11,748 nt of DNA from Tannerella sp. GTDB lineage: Bacteria; Bacteroidota; Bacteroidia; Bacteroidales; Tannerellaceae. Shown here one piece after another: positions 1-5,560 of this stretch. The notes beneath the pieces are model-generated. The model ran no database searches and was not told the DNA's origin. It was given only the letters and a program-made list of their open reading frames with translations. The DNA lies in the NCBI GenBank assembly GCA_031290635.1, contig JAITNE010000084.1, positions 1 to 11,748 on the forward strand, in the 5' to 3' direction. The translations under genes were made by a program, and so were the position numbers. The first letter of the stretch is position 1; each line of letters begins with the position of its first letter.

Positions 1-126
1 TAGTAACGGTATCGTCCGCCAGAGATACAAAGCAATCTCCCTTAGTAACGGTATCGTCCGCCAGAGATACAAAGCAATCTCCCTTAGTAACGGTATCGTC
101 ATTGCGAGGAACGAAGCAATCTCAAT
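1..126. repeat. 42-bp direct repeat, three units, third with a substituted core
   Basis: Units run 1-42, 43-84 and 85-126. The first two are identical. The third keeps the first 16 bases (TAGTAACGGTATCGTC) and the later AAGCAATCTC, at the same unit length, but its 13-base middle is ATTGCGAGGAACG instead of CGCCAGAGATACA. Units 1 and 2 can form a small hairpin, GTATC with GATAC around a 10-base loop. Unit 3 instead pairs ATTGC with GCAAT, also around 10 bases. The array touches the left edge of the window and may continue upstream. It has no coding potential and no spacers of the kind seen in CRISPR. Function is unknown. Confidence 0.9.
97..123. repeat. Dispersed palindromic intergenic repeat (ATTGC...GCAAT type)
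   Basis: The core ATTGCGAGGAACGAAGCAAT at 101-120 is an imperfect palindrome (5-bp stem, 10-base loop), preceded by CGTC and followed by CTC. From memory, near-identical CGTCATTGCGAGG...GAAGCAATC elements are scattered between genes in many unrelated bacteria, including Bacteroidetes. I could not search to confirm this. Here it occupies the third unit of the 42-bp array. It is probably a non-autonomous mobile or structural repeat; no encoded product is visible. Confidence 0.6.
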
Positions 127-140
127 CAAAATAGGGAAAG

Positions 141-453
141 CTTGAAAAAGTCTTAGCCAACGAATTATAAGCGTATAATTCCTTGAAAAAGTCTTAGAAT
201 ACAAATTATAGAGTTATAATTCCTTGAAAATGTCTTAGAATACAAATTATAGAGTTATAATTCCTTGAAAAAGTCTTAGAATTCAAATTATTGAGCTATA
301 ATTCCTTGAAAATGTCTCAGGCAACAAATTATTGAGCTATAATTCCTTGAAAATGTCTCAGGCAACAAAATATTGAGTTATAATTTCATGAACGGAACCC
401 GTTCAACAAAATATTGAGCTATAATTTCATGAACGGAACCCGTTCAACAAAAT
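141..453. repeat. 41-bp tandem repeat array, about 7.6 units
   Basis: Units start at 141, 182, 223, 264, 305, 346, 387 and 428, an exact 41-base period, and the last is cut off near 453. The consensus of units 1-6 starts CTTGAAAAWGTCT, followed by an AT-rich palindrome such as AATTATA-gagt-TATAATT. Unit 1 has a perfect 8-bp stem, GAATTATA (162-169) with TATAATTC (174-181). Neighbouring units are most alike and divergence is graded along the array, as expected from stepwise duplication. In units 7 and 8 the left half is replaced by a GC-richer palindrome. The array ends about 60 bases before the first gene. No ORF crosses it convincingly, and its role is unknown. Confidence 0.93.
389..446. repeat. 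Two identical hairpins in the last units of the 41-bp array
   Basis: TGAACGG (389-395), loop AAC, CCGTTCA (399-405) is a perfect 7-bp inverted repeat. The same sequence recurs at 430-436 and 440-446. These hairpins take the place of the CTTGAAAAWGTCT half found in units 1-6, while the right half of the unit is kept. They could be protein-binding sites or RNA hairpins. With no U-tract after them they do not look like ordinary intrinsic terminators. Confidence 0.75.
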
Positions 454-512
454 AACATAGTGTTATCGTCAAGAATCAGTAATTATCAATATCTAATTAA
501 ATATATAATCTT
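454..512. other. AT-rich leader of the first gene, no clear promoter
   Basis: Between the repeat array and the first start codon lie about 59 AT-rich bases. I find no TAnnTTTG box, no Shine-Dalgarno and no hairpin. The promoter of the ABC-2 operon may be inside the repeat array or may not match the consensus. Confidence 0.4.
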
Positions 513-1376
513 ATGAACACGATGATTTTAGTGGAAAACCTCACTAAGAGGTACAGTAAAGCCGATTGTCCGGCTGTTGATGACGTCAGTTTCAGGGTGA
601 ATGAGGGAGAAATCTTTGCTTTCCTCGGTCCTAACGGCGCGGGGAAGACTACAACTATCTCTATCCTCACTACTACTTTGGCAAAAACCTCCGGACAAGT
701 GCTTATAGCAGGCTTGGACGTCGAAAAACAGGCTAAAGAAGTGCGTATGAATGTGGGTATCATCTTTCAGAAGCCCAGCCTCGACATGAACCTCTCGGCT
801 GAGGAGAATGTGCGCTTTCACGCATGTTTGTATGGCGTGTACGGCTACCGTCCGACCTTCAGGATGATGCCGCGTGCCTATCGAGAGCGTGTTATGGAGC
901 TTGCGGAGGTCGTAGGCATTGAAGAGGCGATGTTTAAGCCCGTGAAGAAGCTTTCGGGTGGCATGCAACGCAAGCTCGAGATAATCCGCAGCCTTGTACA
1001 TACGCCAAAAATCCTGTTTCTGGACGAGCCTACGCAGGGACTTGACGCTGTTTCGCGCCGCAGCCTCTGGAACTACCTTAACGGCGTGCGTCGGGAGATG
1101 GGCACGACCGTTTTCCTCACTACTCACTATATTGATGAGGCGGAGGGAGTCGATAACGTCTGCATCATCAATCATGGAAAGATAGTAGCCTGCTGTGCGC
1201 CGGACGACCTCAAACGGACGATTGAGTTTGACCCTTCGCCGCGAGTATGTCTGCCTACTTTGGAGGATGCTTATGTAGAATATCTGAATAAAACAAATGT
1301 ATCAAATGAAAAAAACAGCAATAACAGGAGGAACAGCAATGGAAGACCGCAATCAAGCAGATTTGCCGGAAGATAA
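513..1376 (+). CDS. ABC-2 type exporter, ATP-binding protein (DrrA/CcmA-like)
   Basis: This 287-residue cytoplasmic ATPase would power the membrane protein encoded next. All nucleotide-binding motifs are intact: Walker A GPNGAGKTT (39-47), Q-loop Gln86, signature LSGGM (147-151), Walker B ILFLDEP (167-173), D-loop around GLDA (176-179) and switch His205. The family-typical ending PTLEDAYVEYL (about 248-258) marks the natural end of the conserved protein. After it comes an Asn/Ser/Arg-rich tail of about 29 residues that is read over the ribosome-binding site and start of the permease gene, overlapping it by 38 bases. The start at 513 has no Shine-Dalgarno; Met4 (522) is an alternative that fits the family equally well. 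The family exports drugs, lipids or polymers, and the substrate here cannot be told. Assignment as an ABC-2 ATPase is firm. Confidence 0.93.
   Translation: MNTMILVENLTKRYSKADCPAVDDVSFRVNEGEIFAFLGPNGAGKTTTISILTTTLAKTSGQVLIAGLDVEKQAKEVRMNVGIIFQKPSLDMNLSAEENVRFHACLYGVYGYRPTFRMMPRAYRERVMELAEVVGIEEAMFKPVKKLSGGMQRKLEIIRSLVHTPKILFLDEPTQGLDAVSRRSLWNYLNGVRREMGTTVFLTTHYIDEAEGVDNVCIINHGKIVACCAPDDLKRTIEFDPSPRVCLPTLEDAYVEYLNKTNVSNEKNSNNRRNSNGRPQSSRFAGR
1326..1331 (+). promoter_or_regulatory. Strong Shine-Dalgarno setting the permease start
   Basis: AGGAGG lies seven bases before the ATG at 1339. It sits inside the 3' end of the ATPase gene. A perfect Shine-Dalgarno is uncommon in Bacteroidetes, so it argues for starting the permease at 1339 rather than at the in-frame ATG codons 1297 or 1306. 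It also suggests translation coupled to the upstream gene. Confidence 0.7.
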
Positions 1377-2226
1377 GGCGCAAGGAGAACATCTCAAGAG
1401 CTTTGGCTTGGGAGATAAGGTAACGGGCGACCTCAAAAAAGGATTTGTCCGCGAGCTGAACGCTACATTAACTGTTGTCGCACGTCGCGTGCTTCTGACA
1501 ATGAAGTCGCCGGGCACGATGATAATGAGTCTGGCGATGCCCATAATAATGATGGGGATGATTGGAGGAAATCTGTCGCAAAACATGTCCGACGGACTTG
1601 AGTTTGACTTCGGAAGGTTTATGATGATAGGCATGATGGTCAACATGCTCTTTATGATGACCTCTCAAGGACTTGCAAGCCTCGTGGAAGACCGCGAAAC
1701 CAACTTCACCCAGGAGATGATGATTGCACCCATCTCTCGATATTCGATTATCACAGGTACTATACTCGGCTCGGCTTTTATGGCGATACTGTCGATGTTC
1801 GGTACGATAGCGGTCGGGCTGATAATGGGGATACATCTAAGTGCGGGACAGATACTGACCGTCGTGGCGCTGTCTCCCCTGATATGTCTGGCGGCGGGCG
1901 CGTTTTCGATGCTGCTGATAGGCAGTATCAAAAACAAGACTGCGGCTAACATGTCGGTAATGTTTATCACCATGCCACAGATGTTTCTCTCAGGCGCGAT
2001 AATACCGGTCGCCAATTCGAGCGGAATACTGCTCGTGCTCAACCGGCTGATGCCGATGACCTACTGCCTCGACCTTACCCGAGCCGTCATCTATGCCGGA
2101 ACAGAAGAATATAGCCGCGTCGTGCTGTTCAACCCGGCTATAACCCTCGCCGAAATCATCATCCTGACAACCGTATTCCTGATAACCGGCACCATGATGT
2201 TCGCCCGCAGCGAAACACACAGGTGA
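1339..2226 (+). CDS. ABC-2 type exporter, permease protein
   Basis: From the chosen start this is a 295-residue inner-membrane protein; the open frame reaches back to 1297, but AGGAGG at 1326-1331 favours 1339. About 50 hydrophilic residues at the N-terminus are followed by roughly six membrane segments near 60-78, 94-110, 136-165, 171-195, 203-225 and 265-288. The cytoplasmic stretch VEDRETNFTQEMMIAPISR (116-134) matches the coupling region of ABC2_membrane proteins (usual form ERE.GT...L..SPIS), and QMFLSGAIIPV (214-224) is the typical late-helix motif. The protein is rich in Met. It overlaps the ATPase gene by 38 bases, so the two form one transport unit, probably a dimer of each. Family assignment is secure and substrate unknown. 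Confidence 0.9.
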   Translation: MEDRNQADLPEDKAQGEHLKSFGLGDKVTGDLKKGFVRELNATLTVVARRVLLTMKSPGTMIMSLAMPIIMMGMIGGNLSQNMSDGLEFDFGRFMMIGMMVNMLFMMTSQGLASLVEDRETNFTQEMMIAPISRYSIITGTILGSAFMAILSMFGTIAVGLIMGIHLSAGQILTVVALSPLICLAAGAFSMLLIGSIKNKTAANMSVMFITMPQMFLSGAIIPVANSSGILLVLNRLMPMTYCLDLTRAVIYAGTEEYSRVVLFNPAITLAEIIILTTVFLITGTMMFARSETHR

Positions 2227-2230
2227 AAGA

Positions 2231-2286
2231 GTGAATAACGAATAACTAATAACGAATAGTGAAAGTTAATTATTCATCATTCATAA
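2231..2286. repeat. Degenerate heptamer array with opposing arm
   Basis: Just after the permease stop, heptamers GTGAATA, ACGAATA, ACTAATA, ACGAATA and GTGAAAG run from 2231 to 2265. They are followed at 2266-2286 by an AT-rich arm containing TTATTCAT, which is nearly complementary to GTGAATAA. The heptamer GTGAATA is the reverse complement of the TATTCAC unit found upstream of the MacB-type permease. The element could fold into a weak hairpin. No promoter box is evident in the rest of the gap to 2346. Confidence 0.65.
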
Positions 2287-2346
2287 AATATTCTTTCAAG
2301 ACAGATGTCATCATAAGTAGATAACAATTTTAACACTACAGATAGA

Positions 2347-3087
2347 ATGAGTACAATCATCAAAATCAAAAACCTCCGGCGAACATTTGAGGTCGGAAGC
2401 GAAAAAGTCCAAGCCCTCAAAGGCATAACCTTTGAAGTACGTGAAGGCGAGTTTATCAGCATAATGGGATCGAGCGGAAGCGGTAAATCAACACTTCTCA
2501 ACATCCTCGGATGCCTGGATCGTCCTACCGAAGGCGAATACCTTATCGACAACATCCCCGTAAAAGACCGTTCGGACGATGAGCTGTCAACCATACGCAA
2601 TCGAAAGATAGGTTTCGTCTTTCAGACCTACAACCTGCTGCCGAGAACTACCGCCCGTGAACAGGTGGAGCTTCCGCTGCTCTACAACAACGCGGTTTCG
2701 ACCTCCGAGCGCCGCGAACGGTCTGTCTTTGCCCTCGAACAGGTAGGTCTCAAAGATCGCATGAACCATACGCCCAACCAACTGTCGGGCGGTCAACAAC
2801 AACGTGTAGCCATAGCCCGCGCCTTAGTCAATGACCCCGTAATGCTACTCGCCGACGAAGCCACCGGCAACCTCGACACCCGTACATCCTACGAAATTAT
2901 GACCCTGCTGCAAGAACTGCACTCTAAAGGCAAAAGTATTGTCTTCGTAACCCACGAACCTGACATTGCCGTCTTTACCGGACGAACTTTGATGCTTAAC
3001 GACGGCAATATCGTCAAAGACCTGCCCGTACAGACCAAATCAGCCCGCGCCATGCTTGACGCACTGCCTGCAAAAGAAAGCTATTAA
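2347..3087 (+). CDS. MacB/LolD-type ABC transporter, ATP-binding protein
   Basis: This 246-residue cytoplasmic ATPase would drive the FtsX-like permease encoded downstream. Motifs are complete: Walker A GSSGSGKST (41-49), Q-loop Gln93, signature LSGGQ (146-150) followed by QQRVAIARAL, Walker B MLLADEATGNLD (166-177) and switch His203. The ADEATGNLD form and the length are typical of the MacB/LolD/FtsE group (Type VII, mechanotransmission transporters). In MacB proper, ATPase and permease are one chain; here they are separate genes, as is common in Bacteroidetes. There is no Shine-Dalgarno before 2347. It is separated from the permease by a 147-base gap filled with heptamer repeats. A LolD-like role in lipoprotein release is an alternative, but the partner looks more like MacB. 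Confidence 0.92.
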   Translation: MSTIIKIKNLRRTFEVGSEKVQALKGITFEVREGEFISIMGSSGSGKSTLLNILGCLDRPTEGEYLIDNIPVKDRSDDELSTIRNRKIGFVFQTYNLLPRTTAREQVELPLLYNNAVSTSERRERSVFALEQVGLKDRMNHTPNQLSGGQQQRVAIARALVNDPVMLLADEATGNLDTRTSYEIMTLLQELHSKGKSIVFVTHEPDIAVFTGRTLMLNDGNIVKDLPVQTKSARAMLDALPAKESY

Positions 3088-3088
3088 C

Positions 3089-3163
3089 CGATAACGAAGA
3101 GTGAATAACTGATAACGAATAATAAACCGCCGTTCATTGTTTACTTATCACTGATTATTCACT
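3089..3163. repeat. Heptamer array forming an imperfect hairpin after the ATPase gene
   Basis: Five heptamers (CGATAAC, GAAGAGT, GAATAAC, TGATAAC, GAATAAT) span 3089-3123, directly after the stop codon. AGTGAATAA at 3100-3108 is exactly complementary to TTATTCACT at 3155-3163, and intervening TGATAA and TAAA pair with TTATCA and TTTA, giving a long imperfect hairpin with a loop around CCGCCGTTCATTG. There is no U-tract after it. It could protect mRNA ends or lower expression of the next gene, but this is inference. Confidence 0.6.
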
Positions 3164-3228
3164 ATGCACTATTCACTATTCACTATTCACTATTCATTAT
3201 TCACTATGCACTATTCACTATTCACTAA
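3159..3228 (+). repeat. Heptanucleotide microsatellite, ten TCACTAT units
   Basis: Ten consecutive heptamers fill 3159-3228. Six are exactly TCACTAT, two are GCACTAT, one is TCATTAT and the last is TCACTAA. The tract ends six bases before the ATG of the MacB-type permease, so it forms its 5' leader and leaves no room for a Shine-Dalgarno. Tracts of this kind can change length by slippage, which would alter leader length without touching a reading frame. Confidence 0.92.
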
Positions 3229-3234
3229 ACAACT

Positions 3235-4455
3235 ATGGAATTAAAGAATCTCATTAAACTTGCGTGGAAGGCATTATTGCTAAACAAGAAGCGCGCCATG
3301 CTCACCATGCTGGGCATCATCATCGGCATCTCGTCGGTAGTATTAATGGTCAGCTTAGGTCAAAGCTCGACAATATTCATCAAGAATCAGTTCTCAGGAA
3401 TGGGCACCAATCTTATTATCATCAGCAACGTCCGCAAAGACGTTATGGGCGTAATGGTCGGCACTGAAAACATGAAAAACATGAAGCTCAAAGATGTGGA
3501 AGCCATCCGTAAACGGGCACGTAATATCTCAATGATATCGCCCTGCGTAACAGGCATGGATCAAATAGTGTACGGCTCGCACAATTACCCCGGCGTAATG
3601 ATGGGAGGAAACGTTGATTACCTGAAAATCGGCAACTACACCATCGCGAAGGGACGCAGTTTTTCGATTCAGGAAGAAGAAACGGCTGCCAAAGTGTGCA
3701 TGCTCGGTCAAACGGTGATCAACACCCTCTTTCCTAACGGCGAAAATCCTGTCGGCAAAGAAGTCCGCTTCGGCAAAATACCGATGACCGTCATCGGCGT
3801 CATCGCAGAGAAAGGTAAGAACATGACCGGCGATGATTACGACGACATCATCATAGCGCCCTACACCACAGTCCAAAAACGCCTGCTCAACATCGACTAT
3901 ATCCACATGATTATGGCTTCGGCAACCTCGGAAGAAACCGTCGAAACGGCGCTTGCCGAAGTGGAAACCATCATGCAACAGATGCATAAAATTAAACCTG
4001 ACGGAGACGCTGATTTCGAAGTTGTTTCCTTGAAAGCAGCTCTTGCAATGCTGGATACCATAATGGCTGTGCTTTCGGCATTTCTTGTAACCATAGCCGC
4101 CATCTCGTTGATAGTCGGCGGCATCGGCATAATGAACATCATGTACGTAACCGTTACCGAACGGACTCGCGAAATCGGATTAAGGCGTTCGTTAGGAGCT
4201 AAAAACAAGGATATCCTCCGACAGTTCCTCTTTGAGAGCGCCATGCTAAGTCTTACGGGCGGAATTATCGGCATACTTGCAGGACTTGCGCTGTCTGCGC
4301 TGATATTGTTTATGCTTGACATGGGATTTATGATAAGTCTGGTCGCCGTAGCAGTATCATTCGCAGTGTGCGCGACAATCGGCATCTTCTTCGGCTGGTA
4401 TCCCGCTAAAAAAGCAGCAGCCCTCGACCCGATAACAGCGTTGCGATATGAATAA
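3235..4455 (+). CDS. MacB-type ABC transporter permease (FtsX-like)
   Basis: This 406-residue inner-membrane protein has the full MacB layout: a short cytoplasmic start, first membrane helix around 22-44 (LTMLGIIIGISSVVLMVSLG), a large periplasmic domain (about 45-270, MacB_PCD type), and three C-terminal helices near 273-300, 335-357 and 366-388. Signature stretches include VGGIGIMNIMYVTVTERTRE (284-303), continuing IGLRRSLGAK, and the ending GWYPAKKAAALDPITALRYE (387-406). Such proteins transduce ATP hydrolysis into periplasmic movement, classically to push macrolides, peptides or lipoproteins out through MacA and TolC. Neither partner is encoded in the window, so the substrate is open. The start at 3235 fits the family N-terminus well. 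Its leader is the heptamer microsatellite. Confidence 0.93.
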   Translation: MELKNLIKLAWKALLLNKKRAMLTMLGIIIGISSVVLMVSLGQSSTIFIKNQFSGMGTNLIIISNVRKDVMGVMVGTENMKNMKLKDVEAIRKRARNISMISPCVTGMDQIVYGSHNYPGVMMGGNVDYLKIGNYTIAKGRSFSIQEEETAAKVCMLGQTVINTLFPNGENPVGKEVRFGKIPMTVIGVIAEKGKNMTGDDYDDIIIAPYTTVQKRLLNIDYIHMIMASATSEETVETALAEVETIMQQMHKIKPDGDADFEVVSLKAALAMLDTIMAVLSAFLVTIAAISLIVGGIGIMNIMYVTVTERTREIGLRRSLGAKNKDILRQFLFESAMLSLTGGIIGILAGLALSALILFMLDMGFMISLVAVAVSFAVCATIGIFFGWYPAKKAAALDPITALRYE

Positions 4456-4491
4456 AAAAAGTTTTCGCAGAGTTATTCAAGCAGTTTTTTG

Positions 4492-4499
4492 TACATTTG
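4492..4499 (+). promoter_or_regulatory. Bacteroidetes-type promoter box for the glycosyltransferase
   Basis: TACATTTG matches the -7 element TAnnTTTG of Bacteroidetes and is embedded in the common context TTTTTTGTACATTTGC. The start codon follows at 4523, so the 5' leader would be only about 15-20 bases. A convincing -33 TTTG is not seen. No terminator hairpin separates it from the MacB permease stop at 4455. Confidence 0.65.
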
Positions 4500-4522
4500 C
4501 AGAAAAAAATTACACTTATTGA

Positions 4523-5560
4523 ATGAAGATATTATTTTTACCCAATTGGACAGTATCGGCAGATTCCATTACATCAGTAGATAAACGCAGGACTTCGGAC
4601 AGATATTTCTTTTTCAAGCATTTCCCTGAAGAAACGACTGTTGATATAATTGACATCGCGAGCAATAACCCCTTGCACAAGATAGAAAAGAAGATTAAAT
4701 TCTACATCGTGCAAGCGTTCCGGGCTTTCGGGAACGACAAGGGATATGACGTCGTTATATCGCATGGAGCGCAAAGCGGACTTGTCTATTCGCTGCTTAA
4801 CGTGTTCAGAAGTCCGCGAAAAAGACCGCTGCATGTCATAATAGACGTAGGAGGCTTGAACGGATGGCGAACCAACAGGATAGAGACAGCTTTGATAAAG
4901 TTTGCACTCAAAAGCAAGCCGGCATTTATCTGTCATGCATCCATTCAGATGGAGCAGTACGGATTGATATATCAGAATGTTATCAAGCAGGCTCGATTTA
5001 TCCGTTTCGGCATAGATATGGAAGAGTTTCATCATCCGGATTGCCCTGTAGAGAACTATGTATTGTCTTTCGGTTACGGAGCGCGGGATTATGATACTCT
5101 TATCCGGGCATGGGGGCAGATAGATACCGACGCCAAACTGTATATAATAGGAACATGCAATCTAAAGATCCCTCCGGACGTCATCCTCCTGCCAAAGACG
5201 GATATCGACACGCTCAATCAATACATAGCAAAGAGTTTGTTTGTAGCGCTTCCGTTGAGCTATCGCAAACACTCTTACGGTCAGACAAGTTTCCTGCAAT
5301 CAATGGCTTTAGGTAAACCGGTTATAGTAACCAAAACGCCCGGCAGCGTCGATTATCTTATAGAAGGCGAAGGAGCTTACTTTGTTGAGCCTTTCGACGT
5401 CAACGATTTGCGCGACAAAATCAACTGTCTGCTCGGCAATCCCGAATTAATTAAAGAACAGGGAAAGAAGGCGGCAGAATATGTACGCAGAGAAATGAAC
5501 GAAGCAAAAATGGCTATGGAGATATATCGGGCGATACGGGAATTTGCGATAAACAGATAG
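4523..5560 (+). CDS. Glycosyltransferase, GT4-like (GT-B fold)
   Basis: This 345-residue protein has no signal peptide or membrane helix and should act at the cytoplasmic face of the inner membrane, adding a sugar to a lipid-linked glycan. The N-terminal half starts MKILFLPNW and contains DVVISHGAQSG (76-86), typical of the acceptor Rossmann domain. The hinge is near RFGIDMEEF (161-169), and the C-terminal half has VLSFGYGARDYDTLIRAW (180-197) and SFLQSMALGKPVIVTKTPGS (256-275), followed by GAYFVEPFDVNDL. The GT4 EX7E motif is not conserved: the two expected Glu positions appear to be Ser251 and Gln259. Its stop codon directly abuts that of the oppositely oriented next gene. Donor and acceptor sugars cannot be predicted. 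Confidence 0.82.
   Translation: MKILFLPNWTVSADSITSVDKRRTSDRYFFFKHFPEETTVDIIDIASNNPLHKIEKKIKFYIVQAFRAFGNDKGYDVVISHGAQSGLVYSLLNVFRSPRKRPLHVIIDVGGLNGWRTNRIETALIKFALKSKPAFICHASIQMEQYGLIYQNVIKQARFIRFGIDMEEFHHPDCPVENYVLSFGYGARDYDTLIRAWGQIDTDAKLYIIGTCNLKIPPDVILLPKTDIDTLNQYIAKSLFVALPLSYRKHSYGQTSFLQSMALGKPVIVTKTPGSVDYLIEGEGAYFVEPFDVNDLRDKINCLLGNPELIKEQGKKAAEYVRREMNEAKMAMEIYRAIREFAINR

Noticed and set aside
1..453. CRISPR array
   Set aside because: The repeats are contiguous with no unique spacers, both periods (42 and 41) cover the complete unit, and no cas gene is in the window.
141..453. Series of sigma-70 promoters, since most 41-bp units contain TTGAAA and TATAAT
   Set aside because: The spacing between the two is about 26 bases instead of about 17, and Bacteroidetes promoters use TAnnTTTG. 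The TATAAT is better explained as one arm of the palindrome.
528..1175. Long open frame on the minus strand opposite the ABC-2 ATPase
   Set aside because: Its translation has no recognisable motif and lies entirely opposite a gene with all ABC motifs intact.
3089..3163. Intrinsic terminator after the MacB-type ATPase
   Set aside because: The fold-back is AT-rich and imperfect and no U-tract follows. The downstream partner gene would be expected to be cotranscribed.
3529..4385. Minus-strand open frames opposite the MacB-type permease
   Set aside because: The His/Asp-rich and Ser/Ile-rich translations are typical of the antisense of a membrane protein gene and show no family motif.
4456..4491. 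Terminator between the MacB permease and the glycosyltransferase
   Set aside because: There are A and T runs but no GC-rich stem. The T run belongs to the promoter context.
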